Source: Streptomyces roseolus
Lineage (GTDB): Bacteria > Actinomycetota > Actinomycetes > Streptomycetales > Streptomycetaceae
DNA: 64,000 bases
Assembly: GCF_014649855.1 (NCBI RefSeq)
Contig: NZ_BMTV01000003.1
Location: 283,877 to 347,876 of the forward strand
Reading direction: 5' to 3'
Shown: piece after piece, positions 28,578-40,410 of the stretch
Numbering within the stretch: the stretch's first letter is position 1
Layout: each line of letters opens with the position of its first letter
The notes under the pieces: generated by a model
Seen by the model: only the letters and a program-made list of their open reading frames with translations
Database searches by the model: none
Told to the model about the DNA's origin: nothing
Program-made: the position numbers and the translations under genes

Positions 28578-29780
28578 ATGCAGCTGGACCCGCTTCTGAC
28601 CGCGGTGGGCGCACTCGCGCTTCTGGTAGCCACGTTCTCCGCTTACATGCGCAGGCTGCCCTTGTCGGGGCCTTTGGTGGCTCTCCTGACGGGCGTTGTG
28701 CTGGGTCCGGCCGTCCTGGACGTGCTGCGTCTTCCCGTGTTGCCGGAAGGCCACCGCGGAGTCCATGAACTGTGTCGCGTGCTGCTGGCCGTCTCCGTGA
28801 TGGCGGTGGCTCTGCGTTACCCCGTGCACGACGTGCGATCGAAGGTGAAGCCGGTCGCCTTGCTCGTGGCCGTGGCCATGCCGCTCATGGCTCTGAGTAC
28901 GGCTGGGGTGGCGGCCGTCACTCTAGGGGCGGGCCTCGGCGTTGCGGTACTGCTGGGCGCGGCCCTGTGCCCCACCGACCCCGTCCTGGCCTCGAGCGTG
29001 GTAACCGGTGATCTTGCCGAGCAGTCGGTTCCCGCACGCACTCGACAGATGCTTTCGCTGGAGTCGGGCAGCAATGACGGGTTGGCGGTGCCACTGGTCA
29101 TCGGGGCACTGGCGATCGCCGGGCCGCTCACCGGCGGCCAGGCGCTTGGCGAGGCTCTGTGGCAGGTCTGTGCCGCGGTAGCAGTCGGAGTGGCCTCGGG
29201 TTGGGTCGCCGGCAGGGCCACCCGCATCGGAGAGAGGAGCGGGGCCATGGAGCCCGGACCACTGCTGGTCTTCACTCTCCTCCTCGCTCTCCTCGTGCTG
29301 GGAGTCGCCGGGTTGCTGGGCGCGGGCGGCGTCCTGGCCGTCTTCGTGAGTGGCCTGACGTTCAACGCGACCAGCTCCGTCGGTGAGAGGGTGAAGGAAG
29401 CCGAGGCGGACGAGGCGGTCAACCGCTTCGCCGTGCTGCCACTGTTCGTGATCTTCGGTGCCATGCTGCCGTGGGAGCAATGGCGGCGCCTGGGCTGGCA
29501 GGGGTTGCTGTTCCTGATCGCCGTACTGCTCCTACGTCGGCTTCCCGTACTGCTGCTCCTGAAGCGGCCCCTCGCTTTGCGCTGGCGGGACGCGGTCTTC
29601 CTCGGCTGGTTCGGACCCATCGGGGTATCGGCGCTGCTGTATCTCACTTTGGAGGCGCACAGACTCACCCCGGATCCACGGCTGTTCGCCGCCGGGGCCC
29701 TCGCCGTCGCGGGAAGCACACTCGCGCATGGCCTGACGTCCTCGCCCGGCACCTACATCTACCGCAGGGCGGCGACCTGA
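28578..29780 (+). CDS. Cation/proton antiporter (CPA1 family)
   Basis: Membrane antiporter of 400 aa with about 11-12 hydrophobic helices covering nearly the whole chain. The family core is visible: ALCPTDPVLASSVV near residues 133-146 (the TDP motif of CPA1 exchangers), then LESGSNDGLAVPLV with the conserved acidic ND pair. It lacks the long C-terminal cytosolic tail of many NhaP proteins. It should export Na+ or K+ in exchange for H+ and so contribute to ionic or pH stress tolerance, consistent with the channel and stress genes nearby. Start ATG at 28578. Confidence 0.9.
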   Translation: MQLDPLLTAVGALALLVATFSAYMRRLPLSGPLVALLTGVVLGPAVLDVLRLPVLPEGHRGVHELCRVLLAVSVMAVALRYPVHDVRSKVKPVALLVAVAMPLMALSTAGVAAVTLGAGLGVAVLLGAALCPTDPVLASSVVTGDLAEQSVPARTRQMLSLESGSNDGLAVPLVIGALAIAGPLTGGQALGEALWQVCAAVAVGVASGWVAGRATRIGERSGAMEPGPLLVFTLLLALLVLGVAGLLGAGGVLAVFVSGLTFNATSSVGERVKEAEADEAVNRFAVLPLFVIFGAMLPWEQWRRLGWQGLLFLIAVLLLRRLPVLLLLKRPLALRWRDAVFLGWFGPIGVSALLYLTLEAHRLTPDPRLFAAGALAVAGSTLAHGLTSSPGTYIYRRAAT

Positions 29781-30068
29781 CAGGGAAACGGTCGGACATC
29801 ACGTGAGGTGTCAGAACGATGTCCACACAGGACAGCACGCGACTCGTCGCTGGGCGCACGACCCCGCCGCGGCGAGAACGTGCGTGGGTGGAGCGCCTCC
29901 CCCGACGTCGGAGGCTGGTTCGGCAGCGGTGGCCGCCACGCCGAAATCGCTGCGCGGCGTAACCGAGGGCGCAGACGAAGAAGGGCGGGCGCAGGAACAG
30001 GGTGACGGAGCGGGCGACGATCACAGGGGGGCCTTCTGGCGAGCAGCGAGGGCAAGGGGGCGGGCCGG

Positions 30069-30882
30069 TCAGACGGCCGAGCCGAACAGCTCGGCGAGCA
30101 GCGCGGCCCCCTCGGACGGGGCCCGTGCCTGAAGGTGCAGGACGGGGCCGTCGAGGTGGAGACGGAAGCCGAAGGACGGGCAGAACCGCCGCTCGGCGGC
30201 GGCCAGTGCCGCCACGGCCCCGGCCCGGTCGGCGGGCAGGGTGAGGCGGATGCCCTCGTCGGTCTCCTGCCGCTCCGTGCCGTCGATCAGCCGCTGCCAC
30301 TGGGCGGTGCGCCCGCCCAGGCCGTCACCGCTCAGGGAGCAGGCCACAGCAACGAGCCGGAACTGGCACACGGTCTTCAGCTGAAGACGGTGACCAGGAG
30401 TACGGCGGCGGTGACCAGTACAGCCAGAGCCGCCTGGAAGGCGTAGCCGAGCTTCGTCTGCCGGAGGCCATGTACTGGGTCGAGGCCGCTTCCGTCGGCC
30501 GCTGCGGATCGAAGACCACCTTGAAGGTCTTGCCCACCCGGGGGACCGGACGGGGAGCATTGATCCGCGTGACCATAGGACGTCCGTCCTCCTGCCAAGT
30601 AAGAGCACCGGATGAAGTGGACGAGGATTCCGTTCCGTCTGACGTGTCCGCGACACATCGCCTCCGTCTCGACCCGCCCGCGACCTCCTCCAGCGGCAGC
30701 CCGAGGTGCTTGGCCGCGCCGACGAACGCCAGACGCTCGACGGCGCCCTCGCCGTAGAGGCGGTGGCCGGCCGGGGACCGGTCGGCGGGCGACAGCCCGG
30801 CGCTCTCGTAGAACCGCAGCGTGATCGCCGTCGCCGGAACGCCGGAGCGTCCGGCCAGCTGGGAGATCCGCATCGTGCTCAT
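30069..30882 (-). pseudogene. MerR-family regulator gene, interrupted
   Basis: The 5' part (30882 to about 30690) encodes a typical MerR N-terminus: MRISQLAGRSGVP, LRFYESAGLSPADRSPAGH, then LGLPLEEVA. The HTH carries two extra residues before LRFYE. The C-terminal part (about 30370 to 30069) is in another frame: CSLSGDGLGGRTAQWQRL and FGFRLHLDGPVLHLQAR, closing with ALLAELFG. Between them ~320 bp do not belong to a MerR protein and include the small membrane-protein fragment listed separately. The reading frame is broken, so no full regulator can be made. The DNA-binding N-terminal piece could still be translated. Confidence 0.75.
30377..30576 (-). pseudogene. DUF3592-like tail fragment inside the broken merR
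   Basis: From ATG at 30576 the frame reads MVTRINAPRPVPRVGKTF and KVVFDPQRPTEAAS, resembling the end of DUF3592 proteins (VGxxxxVxYDPxxP). After a frame change near 30460 it continues TKLGYAFQAALAVLVTAAV, a single membrane helix, and stops at 30377. This looks like the C-terminal remnant of a small membrane-protein gene embedded in merR. Alternatively it could be an independent small gene with one frameshift or sequencing error. Confidence 0.5.
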
Positions 30883-31283
30883 GAACCCGACGGTAAACCT
30901 TCGCCCCGGCTCGAAGGTCAAGGCCGCAGCCGTGGAGGAACCGACTTGACGTGACCCGCATGCACGACCCTTTTCCGGAGCAAGATCAGAAAAGGTTTGC
31001 GCGGGCAGCCCCGGCCGCCGTTTCACTGTCAGAACTCGCTCTCACTCGAAACCGGACACCCCGAGCGCGGACACCCGCACCGGCTACACCCCTGCTCGAC
31101 CCTCGGGGCGTAGAGCCCGGCCGGCGGTCCGCCACGAGTCCGGCCTCGGCGAAACCACGGGACGAGTGTCGGACCGAACGGCTTCGTGCGCGGTGTGCGA
31201 CAGAGCGGAGCACATGCTCGCGTGAGGCGCCCATCGTGGTCGGTGACCGCTTCGAGCGGAGCCGTGCACGGTTCGTGGCCTGG
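30883..31283. other. Intergenic, no gene seen
   Basis: About 400 bp between the broken merR and the 3' end of the glycine-betaine operon. Frames are shadow-like with no recognisable product. A 7-bp inverted repeat CCTTTTC/GAAAAGG lies at 30969-30995; its role is unknown. Confidence 0.5.
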
Positions 31284-32300
31284 TCACTTCTTCGGCAACC
31301 ACGCCTTCCAGACCGACTCGTTCTCCTTGACCCACTTCTCGGCCGCCTTCGCCGCGGTCATCTTGTCCGCGGCGACGTACTTGGCGACCAGGTTCTGCTG
31401 CTCGGTCGTCCACTTGAAGTTCTTCAGGAACTCCGCCGCGTCGCCCCCCTCCTTCGCGAAGTCCGCGTTCATCCACTTCTTCAGCGGCACGTCCGGGTAC
31501 GCGCAGGCGACCTCCTTCTTGTCGGCGTCGCATCCGTCCTCGTGCGGCGGCAGCTCGACCTCGACCAGGTCCATCGTCGCGTTCATCCACTGCGGGGTCC
31601 ACCAGTAGGTGAGGAAGGGCTTCTTGTTCTTGTACAGCTGCTCCAGCTGCGCGAGATGCGTGGCCTCGGCACCCGCCTCGATCGGCTTGTAGTTCAGGCC
31701 GAGGTTCTTGATCAGGGCGTTGTCGTGCGAAACGTACGACGGGTCGCCCTTGATGAACTGGCCCTTGGCGCCGCTCTCCGGGGTCCTGAAGACATCGGCG
31801 TACTTGTTGAGGTTCTTGTAGTCCGTGATGTCCGGCTTCTCGTCCGCCAGGTACTTCGGAACGAACCAGCCGATGTGGCCCGTCACACCCAGCTCGCCGG
31901 CCGGGACGACGGACTTGTTGCCCTGGACGTAGCGCTTCTCCTCCTGGGGGTGACCCCAGTCCTCCAGGATCGCGTCGATCTTGCCCTGGCTCATGGCGTC
32001 CCAAGCCGGGGTCTCGTCCATCTGCTGCGTCTTGACCTCGTACCCGAGCTCGTGCTCCAGCAGGTACGCGGCGACGGCCGTGTTGACCTCGGCACCGACC
32101 CACGAAGGGGTGTGCAGGCTGACGGTCCTGGAGTCACCGCCGCCGGTCTCGGCGGCGCCGCAGGCGCTGATGGTGAGCAGGGCGAGGGCGCCGGTCACCG
32201 CGAGGGTCGTTCTCGTGCGGCGGGACCGGGCACGCGGACGCGACCCGAGAGGGGGGCGGCCGGCGGTGGGAGCGTGACCGAGACGGACCGTGATGGGCAT
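31284..32300 (-). CDS. Glycine betaine/choline-binding lipoprotein (ABC transporter)
   Basis: Extracytoplasmic binding protein of an OpuA/ProU-type importer, 338 aa. A long basic N-terminus precedes a hydrophobic segment and lipobox ISAC near residues 46-49, so it should be lipid-anchored. The mature part has the OpuAC fold and aromatic-rich segments (SWVGAEVN, YWWTPQWMN) of the kind that cage quaternary amines. It is the last gene of the operon, 38 nt after the permease. With choline-oxidising enzymes upstream, choline, betaine or both could be the ligand. Confidence 0.92.
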   Translation of the reverse strand: MPITVRLGHAPTAGRPPLGSRPRARSRRTRTTLAVTGALALLTISACGAAETGGGDSRTVSLHTPSWVGAEVNTAVAAYLLEHELGYEVKTQQMDETPAWDAMSQGKIDAILEDWGHPQEEKRYVQGNKSVVPAGELGVTGHIGWFVPKYLADEKPDITDYKNLNKYADVFRTPESGAKGQFIKGDPSYVSHDNALIKNLGLNYKPIEAGAEATHLAQLEQLYKNKKPFLTYWWTPQWMNATMDLVEVELPPHEDGCDADKKEVACAYPDVPLKKWMNADFAKEGGDAAEFLKNFKWTTEQQNLVAKYVAADKMTAAKAAEKWVKENESVWKAWLPKK

Positions 32301-32338
32301 GGTGAACTGCCTTTCGGGTGAAGGGAGATACCGGACTG

Positions 32339-34323
32339 TCAGTGCGAGTGGTGCGTGAGGGCGGGTCGGCCGGCCGGCTGGGTGAGCTTGTCGAGGGCCA
32401 GGCCCAGGCAGACGATGCCCGCGCCGGCGATCAGGCCGGTACCGAGCTCGCCCGCGGTCAGGCCCTTGACCACGTCGAAGCCGAGTGCCCCACCACCGAC
32501 CAGACCGCCGATGACGACGACGGCCAGGACGAGGACGACACCCTGGTTCGCGGCGACGAGGAGCGCCGGGCGGGCCAGTGGCCACTGCACGTCGCGGATC
32601 TGCTGCCAGGTGGTGGCGCCCAGGGAGCGGGACACTTCCAGGGCGGCCGGGCTGACCTGCTTCAGGCCCTGGGTGGTGACCCGTACGACGGCGGGCAGGG
32701 CGTACACGGCCGCCGCGGTGATCGCGGCGACCCGGCCGGCGTTGAACAGCTGGACGACCGGGATGAGGTAGATGAACTGCGGCAGCGTCTGCATGGCGTC
32801 GAACACCGGACGGAGCAGCCGTTCGACCGTTCGGACGCGGGCCGCGAGAATGCCGATGGCGAAGCCCAGGAGGAGGGTGAGCGCGACGGCGACCAGGACC
32901 TGCGACAGGGTGTACAGCGCCTTGTCCCAGATGCCGAGCACGCCGATGCAGCTCAGGGCGAGTACGGCGGTCGACGCGCCCCGCCAGGTGCCGACGAGCA
33001 GGGCCACGGCGGCGGCGAGGAGCAGCAGGGACCACCATGGCAGCGCCTGAAGCCCGTTGTTGAGCGGGTTCAGTACCCAGCTGGTGAAGTTGCCCGCCCA
33101 CACGGAGGTGCCGCCGAGCACAGGGACGTCCTGGTACAGGTTGCCGACCAGCCAGTCGACGACGGTGTTCAGCGGTGCGGCGATGTCCACCGTGACCGCT
33201 TCGGGCCACTCTCCGCCGGCGCTGGAGCCGGCGAGCAGACCGCCGCCGGCCGCCACGAGGACGAGCCCGGTTCCCCGTCGGCCGACCGGGACGCCGCCTC
33301 TGGCACCGGCCGCGGCCGTCGTCCGGTCGAGCCAGACGGCGATGAGCACGATGGCCAGACCGGCGGTGAGGCCCTGGCCGAAGTCGCGTGTCTTCAGGGC
33401 CTGGTAGACGCTCTCGCCGAGGCCGCCGGCGCCGACCACGGAGGCGATGACGACCATGGACAGGGCCATCATGATGGTCTGGTTCAGGCCGAGGAGGAGC
33501 TGCGGCCGGGCCATGGGCAGTCGTGCCGTCCACAGTCGCTGCCACGAGGTCGACCCCAGGGAGCGGGATGCCTCCAGGACGGCCGGGTCCGCGCCGCGCA
33601 GACCCAGCGTGGTCATCCGGACCATCGGGGGCATGGCGTAGATGACCGTGGTGATGAGTGCCGACGGAGTGCCGATGCCGAAGATGAGGACGAGCGGGAG
33701 CAGGTAGGCGAAGGACGGCAGCACCTGCATGGTGTCGAGGACCGGGCGCAGGATCCGCTGGGCGGTGTCGGAGAGCCCGCCGGCCAGGCCGAGCAGCAGA
33801 CCGAGCACGACGGCGACGACGACGGACACCAGCATCAGGGCCAACGTCTCTGTCGCCTGTTCCCACAGGCCGAGGAACCCGCACCCGGCCAGTGAGCCGA
33901 GGGCTATGAGGGCGGGGCCGGCGCCCCGGCGGCCCGCGCCGCCCGCGTACCAGGCGAGTGCCGTGGCGGCGGTGAGGACGCCTGCCCAGCCGGCCGCGGT
34001 GAGCAGGTCGTGGACCCACGCGACCGAGTCGGTGGCCGCGTTGGACAGGTGGAGCAGGAAGTAGAGGAAGACGGGGTGGGTCTCGCGGTTGTCGACCACC
34101 CAGTCGGCGAAGGAGTCGAGGGCCGGTACGAGGTCGACCCGCAGTGCCTGCGGCCAGCCGCCGCCGCCGAGCAGCGCGGCGGTGGGCAGGAGCAGGGCCA
34201 GGGCCAGCAGCACCATCGGTGTGGAGGGCCGGACCAGGCGCCGGGTACGACGGCGGCCGGGCGCGTCGGTGTGCCCCGGGGGGCGTTCGCCGTCGACGAT
34301 CGGGCGCGAGGTGGTGACCGTGC

Positions 34324-34327
<4 letters not shown>
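32339..34327 (-). CDS. Fused double permease for glycine betaine/choline
   Basis: Membrane permease with two BPD_transp_1 domains in one 662-aa chain (about residues 130-310 and 460-640). Each half has the EAA-type loop: [20 protein letters not shown] and [20 protein letters not shown]. OpuAB/ProW normally has a single such domain and dimerises, so this is an internal duplication or fusion that can form the pore alone. Its start ATG overlaps the ATPase stop by 4 nt. Confidence 0.92.
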
Positions 34328-35546
<1,219 letters not shown>

Positions 35547-35547
<1 letters not shown>

Positions 35548-37085
35548 CAGGAGGCCTCCTGCGAGGTGGCGTCCGAGACGAGGAGGTCGGCGCACTTCTC
35601 CCCCACCATCAGGACGGCGATCATCGGGTTGACGGCGGGAATGGTCGGGAAGACGGAGGCGTCGGCGATCCGTATGCCCTCCAGCCCGCGGACGGTCAGG
35701 TCGGGGGTCACCACTGCCAGGCCGTCGTCCTCGGCGCCGATCCGGCAGGTGCCGGCCGGGTGGTACACGGTGTGGGCGACCTTGCGGGCGTACTCGCTCA
35801 GTTCCTCGTCGCCGGTGATCTCGGGGCCGGGGCAGACCTCGCGGGCGAGCCAGGACGCCAGCGGCTCGGTCGCCGCGATCTTCCGCGCGATCCTGATGCC
35901 GTCGACGAGGGTGCGGGCGTCGTGGTCCTCCTCGTCGGTGAAGTAGCGGAAGTCCAGGGCCGGCTTGACCTCGGGGTCGGCACTGGTCAGGTACAACCGG
36001 CCGCGGCTGCGGGGCTTGGGGATGTTCGGCGTCATCGATACGCCGTGCGCGGGCCGTTCGTAGCCGAGCCGCTCGGGGTTGTCGGTGAACGGGATCTGGT
36101 AGAAGTGGAACATCAGGTCGGGTCCGGCGGACTTCGGATCGCGGCGTACGAAGAGCCCGGCGTCGCTGTCCATCGCGGAGTTCTCCGGGATCGGCCCGTG
36201 AGTCTCCCAGACGATCACCGACTCGGGGTGGTCGAGCAGGTTCTCGCCGACGCCCGGAAGGTCGTGGCGGACGTCGATGCCGAGCTCCGCCAGCTGTTCG
36301 CGCGGCCCGATGCCGGAGTGGAGGAGCAGGCGCGGGGTGTCCACCGCTCCGGCGCAGACGATCACTTCGCGGGAGGCCCGCAGGACGAGGTCCTCGCCGT
36401 TCTCGGCGCGTGCCCGGACGCCGGCGGCACGGGTGCCGTCGAACTCCAGCCGGTACGCCCAGGTCTCGAGGAGCAGGTGAAGGTTGGGCCTGTCGAGGAA
36501 GGGGTGCAGGTAGGCGACGGAGGCGGAGGAGCGCTTGTTGTCCTCCGGGTGGTATGCCAGGTCGAAGAAGCCGACGCCCTCGTGGAAGGGCTTTCGGTTG
36601 AATCCCTCGATCCGGGGCACGTCGAGGGCGTCCTGCGCGGCGTCGACGAAGTCGCGGGCGATGGCGTTGCGGTCCTTCTCGTCCACCGGGACGATGTTGT
36701 TGAGGAGCCTGTCGAAGTACGGGGCCATCGACGTGGCGTCCCAGCCGGCGGCGCCGAGTCCGGCCCACTCGTCCCAGTCGGACGGCAGCGGCTTGAAAGC
36801 GATCAGCGTGTTGTGCGAGGAGCAGCCGCCGAGGACGCGGGCCCGGCTGTGGCGGATGTGGGAATTGCCGCGGGGTTGTTCGGTGGTGGGGTAGTCGTAG
36901 TCCAGTTCGCCGCCGAGCAGGCCCATCCAGCGGCGCAGGGTGAGGACGTCGGGGCGGTCGACGTCGGAGGGGCCGCCCTCGATGACGGCGACGCTGATCC
37001 CGGGGTCTTCCGTGAGCCGGGAGGCGATCACCGAGCCGGCGGTGCCTCCGCCGACTATGACGTAGTCGTAGGTGTTTTCGGGCAT
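35547..37085 (-). CDS. betA: Choline dehydrogenase (GMC oxidoreductase)
   Basis: FAD-dependent GMC-family oxidoreductase, 512 aa, predicted to oxidise choline to betaine aldehyde. It has the N-terminal FAD-binding [13 protein letters not shown] near residues 14-26, GGCSSHN near 85-91, the second GMC signature [16 protein letters not shown], and the C-terminal catalytic region [10 protein letters not shown] and [17 protein letters not shown]. Choline as substrate is supported by the adjacent betaine aldehyde dehydrogenase and betaine importer. Other small alcohols are possible for this broad family. Start ATG at 37085; 72 nt after the aldehyde dehydrogenase. Confidence 0.88.
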
Positions 37086-37157
37086 GCTGAGTTCACTCCA
37101 AGAGGCTTTGAGCACGGTGCGGGCGACGGGAGCGGCGCCGGCGGGCGCCACCAGGTG

Positions 37158-38660
37158 TCAGCCGGAGAACCACCGCACGGGCCGGGGCGCCAGGTTCTGG
37201 TAGACGTGCTTGGCTTCGCGGTACTCGGCCAGTCCCGACGGGCCCAGTTCGCGTCCGACCCCCGACTTGCCGAAGCCGCCCCACTCGGCCTGGGGAAGGT
37301 ACGGGTGGAAGTCGTTGATCCACACGGTGCCGTGGCGCAGCCGGCCGGCCACCCTGCGGGCCCGGGCCGCGTCCGTGGTCCAGACGGCACCCGCGAGCCC
37401 GTACTCGGTGTCGTTGGCGAGCGCCACCGCCTCCTCCTCGGTGCGGAAGGTCTCCACCGTCAGGACGGGGCCGAAGATCTCCTCGCGGATCACGCGCATG
37501 CGTCGGTGACAGCGGTCGAGGACCGTGGGCTGATAGAAGTAGCCGCCGGCGGGCCTGGCGGCGGAGGGCTCGGGGCGGCGTCCGCCACTGCGGAGCACGG
37601 CTCCCTCGGCGAGCGCGGAAGCGACGTACTCCTCGGTGCGCTCCAGCTGCGCCCGCGAGACCAGCGGACCGCACTCGACGTCCTTCTCGGTCCCCCTGCC
37701 GAGCCTGATACGGGCGGCCCGGCGGCTCAGTTCGGCCACGAACCGCTCCCGTACCGACTCCTCGATGATCAGCCGGGAGCCGGCCGAACAGACCTGGCCG
37801 CTGTGCATGAACGCGGCGTTCAGGGCTTGGTCGACCGCGGTGTCGAAGCCGTCGGCGGTGTCGCAGGCGTCGGCGAACACGACGTTCGGGTTCTTGCCAC
37901 CGAGTTCCAGTGCCACCTTCTTCACGCCGGATGCCGCGGCCTGCGCCACCTTCACGCCGCTGGCGAGGCCGCCGGTGAAGGAGACGAGGTCGGTGTCGGG
38001 GTGCTCGGCGAGGCGGGCGCCGACCGTATGGCCGGGACCGGTCACCAGGTTGGCGACCCCGTTCGGAAGTCCGGCCTCCGCGAGCAGGGCGATGAGTGCC
38101 ACGGTGCTGAGCGGGGTGATCTCGCTCGGTTTGATCACGAAAGTGTTTCCGGCCGCCAGGGCCGGAGCGATCTTCCAGCTCGCCTGGAGCAGGGGGTAGT
38201 TCCAGGGCGTGATCATCGCGCACACCCCCACCGGCTCATGAACGACGACGCTGTGCACGGTGTCACTACCGGCGTCGACGACGCGGCCCGCGCCCTCGGC
38301 CAGGACCAGATCGGCGAAGTACCGGAAGGCGTCCGCGACGCAATCGACGTCGACGCGCCCCTCTTCGAGGGTCTTGCCGGCGTCACGGCTCTCCAGCAGA
38401 GCGATTTCCTCACGGTCACGCACCAGCAGTGCGGCGACCCGGCGCAGCAGCGCGGCCCGCTCGGTCACCGAAGTACGCGGCCAGGCACCGGAGTCGAAGG
38501 CGGTGCGCGCCGCGGTGACGGCAGCGTCGGCATCGGCCGCTGCACCTTCGGCGACCACGGCGAAGGGCCGGCCGTCCGCCGGGTCGAGGACGTCCCGCGT
38601 CTCACCGCTCAGCGCGTCGCGCCAAGTGCCGTCCGTGTGAATGGTCGTTCGTGTCAACAA
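37158..38660 (-). CDS. betB: Betaine aldehyde dehydrogenase
   Basis: NAD(P)-dependent aldehyde dehydrogenase (500 aa) predicted to convert betaine aldehyde to glycine betaine. Family motifs are TPWNYPLLQASWKIAPAL, FTGGLASG (usually FTGS-type), the catalytic Glu in ELGGKNPNVVF, the nucleophilic Cys in GQVCSAGSRL, and EEIFGPVL. It is the first gene of the five-gene betaine operon. Start TTG at 38660 is the first plausible codon; the ribosome site is weak, so the exact start is uncertain. No BetI-type repressor is encoded next to it. Confidence 0.9.
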   Translation of the reverse strand: MLTRTTIHTDGTWRDALSGETRDVLDPADGRPFAVVAEGAAADADAAVTAARTAFDSGAWPRTSVTERAALLRRVAALLVRDREEIALLESRDAGKTLEEGRVDVDCVADAFRYFADLVLAEGAGRVVDAGSDTVHSVVVHEPVGVCAMITPWNYPLLQASWKIAPALAAGNTFVIKPSEITPLSTVALIALLAEAGLPNGVANLVTGPGHTVGARLAEHPDTDLVSFTGGLASGVKVAQAAASGVKKVALELGGKNPNVVFADACDTADGFDTAVDQALNAAFMHSGQVCSAGSRLIIEESVRERFVAELSRRAARIRLGRGTEKDVECGPLVSRAQLERTEEYVASALAEGAVLRSGGRRPEPSAARPAGGYFYQPTVLDRCHRRMRVIREEIFGPVLTVETFRTEEEAVALANDTEYGLAGAVWTTDAARARRVAGRLRHGTVWINDFHPYLPQAEWGGFGKSGVGRELGPSGLAEYREAKHVYQNLAPRPVRWFSG

Positions 38661-39294
38661 CAGTCAGGCTTTCTTGTTCGGGCAGATCCACTCCGCCGTC
38701 CCGGTGCCCCCGCGGGCCGGTTCCCGCCGCGCCCCGCTCTCCGACCAGAGGGCTTTCGCAGGGGAAGGCGGCCGGGCCGAAGTTACCCACCAGAAAGCGA
38801 AACCGCATGAACCGAAAGTCTTGCGTCGAACATGACGGAGTGTTATTGCCCCGACCGCCGTCGCACCCCGTGAAGTGACAAGGTCAACAAGATGTTTGAG
38901 CAAATGGGAGAAAAGTAAGCCAAAAAGCCTTCTGGTAACGGAAATATAACATCTTTGCAGGATGCCATGTTCGCAATCGGAACGTTATGCCATTGACGAC
39001 CATCCGTAGGTTTGGCCGGGCGGCACATGGACAACTCTCGCGAGCATCAAGGCGAAGGCGAGGCCGGTTCCGGGAGTACCGTGCCGCCCCCGCGCCCGTT
39101 TCGGCACTACGAGGCGAGCCGCGTCGTCGCATTCGCACCGACGGAGGTTGCACCGCCGACGCCGGTCAGCGGACAGACCCCGGCCACCTACCCATCGATT
39201 TGGTAACCACCACGGGATGCCGCCCCCACTCACAGGAGCGTTGCATAGGCTAAACATCGCTACGAGCGCCACAGCACATTGCGGGGGAAACGCC
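38661..39294. other. Divergent promoter region, AT-rich
   Basis: About 630 bp between the betaine operon (minus) and the phosphatase gene (plus). Positions ~38870-38990 are strikingly AT-rich for this genome (for example GGAAATATAACATC), as expected of a promoter or a remnant of foreign DNA. No gene recognised. Confidence 0.55.
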
Positions 39295-40401
39295 TTGTCC
39301 AACCATCAGCCGGCCGGAACCCGGGTTCTGTCGCTCCTCCCCTACGTCGTCATGGCGGTCACTCTGGTGGCGGACGTCGCTGCCGGACCCACGGTCGGTC
39401 TGCTGCCGCTGGTGGCGTTGGGGCCCGCCTTCGCTGGACTCGCCGGTGGACCGTCTCGTACCGCTCTGGTCGGGGTCCTGGCTCTGTTCCTCTGCCTTGC
39501 CCTGGGCTGGTACGACGGACTGCTCCCCGGACGGCGCGGCACGACGGCTCTCATCTCGGTCGCCGGCGTCACCGCGGCGGGTTTGGGTGCCGCGGTGATG
39601 CGTCGTCGCAGAGAGGCAGAACTGGCCAGCGTGCGCTCCATCGCGGAGGTCGCTCAGCGGGTTCTGCTGCGCCCTGTCCCACGCCAGGCCGGCGAGCTGC
39701 TCGTCGCCGTCTCGTACACCGCGGCCGTCGCGGAGGCTCGGATCGGAGGGGACCTGTACGAGGTGGTGACCTTCGCGGGCGGGGTCCGGGTGATCGTCGG
39801 CGACGTGCAGGGCAAGGGGCTGGACGCGGTGGAAACGGCGGCGGACGTGCTGGGGGCCTTTCGCGAAGCGGCCCATGACGAGCCGGACCTGACGGGTGTG
39901 AGCGCCCGGCTGGAGCGGGCGATGGACCGGACCCTGCAGGACGAGCGGTTCGTCACCGCGGTGATCGCGGAGTTGCGGCCGGACCGGGCCATGGCCCTGC
40001 TCAACTACGGTCACCCCGCGCCCCTGCTGATCGACTCCGCCGGCACGGTCCGGTCCCTGGAGCCCGGCACGCCCGCGCCCCCGCTGGGACTGGGGCTGGG
40101 GCTGGGCGGGGTGGAGAGCCCTGAACCGCTGACGGTGGAATTCGCTCCTGGCGACCAGCTGCTGCTGTATACGGACGGGGTCATCGAAGCCCGTGACCGG
40201 CACGGAGCGTTCTACCCGCTGGTGGACCGGCTCGGCCTGCTGGACGCCGACAGCCCCGAACTCGCCCTGCAGGGGCTCCACGGAGACATCGTCAAGCACA
40301 CCGGGGGGCCTCTGGGGGACGACGCCGCCATGCTGCTGCTGCGCTACCGCCCGCGTCACACGCTGGGAGGTCCTGACGAACGTCAGCGTGGCACACGGTA
40401 G
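39295..40401 (+). CDS. Membrane-anchored PP2C-type (SpoIIE) phosphatase
   Basis: Serine phosphatase of the SpoIIE/RsbU type, 368 aa. Four hydrophobic helices cover residues ~10-105. The phosphatase domain follows with metal-binding acidic motifs IGGDLYEV, VGDVQGKGLDAVE, LLYTDGVIEARD and GDDAAMLLL. Such proteins usually act on anti-sigma-factor antagonists in partner-switching pathways; no partner gene is adjacent. A hexanucleotide tandem repeat near 40081-40110 encodes a Gly-Leu run. Start TTG at 39295 follows GGGGGAA. Confidence 0.88.
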   Translation: MSNHQPAGTRVLSLLPYVVMAVTLVADVAAGPTVGLLPLVALGPAFAGLAGGPSRTALVGVLALFLCLALGWYDGLLPGRRGTTALISVAGVTAAGLGAAVMRRRREAELASVRSIAEVAQRVLLRPVPRQAGELLVAVSYTAAVAEARIGGDLYEVVTFAGGVRVIVGDVQGKGLDAVETAADVLGAFREAAHDEPDLTGVSARLERAMDRTLQDERFVTAVIAELRPDRAMALLNYGHPAPLLIDSAGTVRSLEPGTPAPPLGLGLGLGGVESPEPLTVEFAPGDQLLLYTDGVIEARDRHGAFYPLVDRLGLLDADSPELALQGLHGDIVKHTGGPLGDDAAMLLLRYRPRHTLGGPDERQRGTR

Positions 40402-40410
40402 AAAGGTCGT

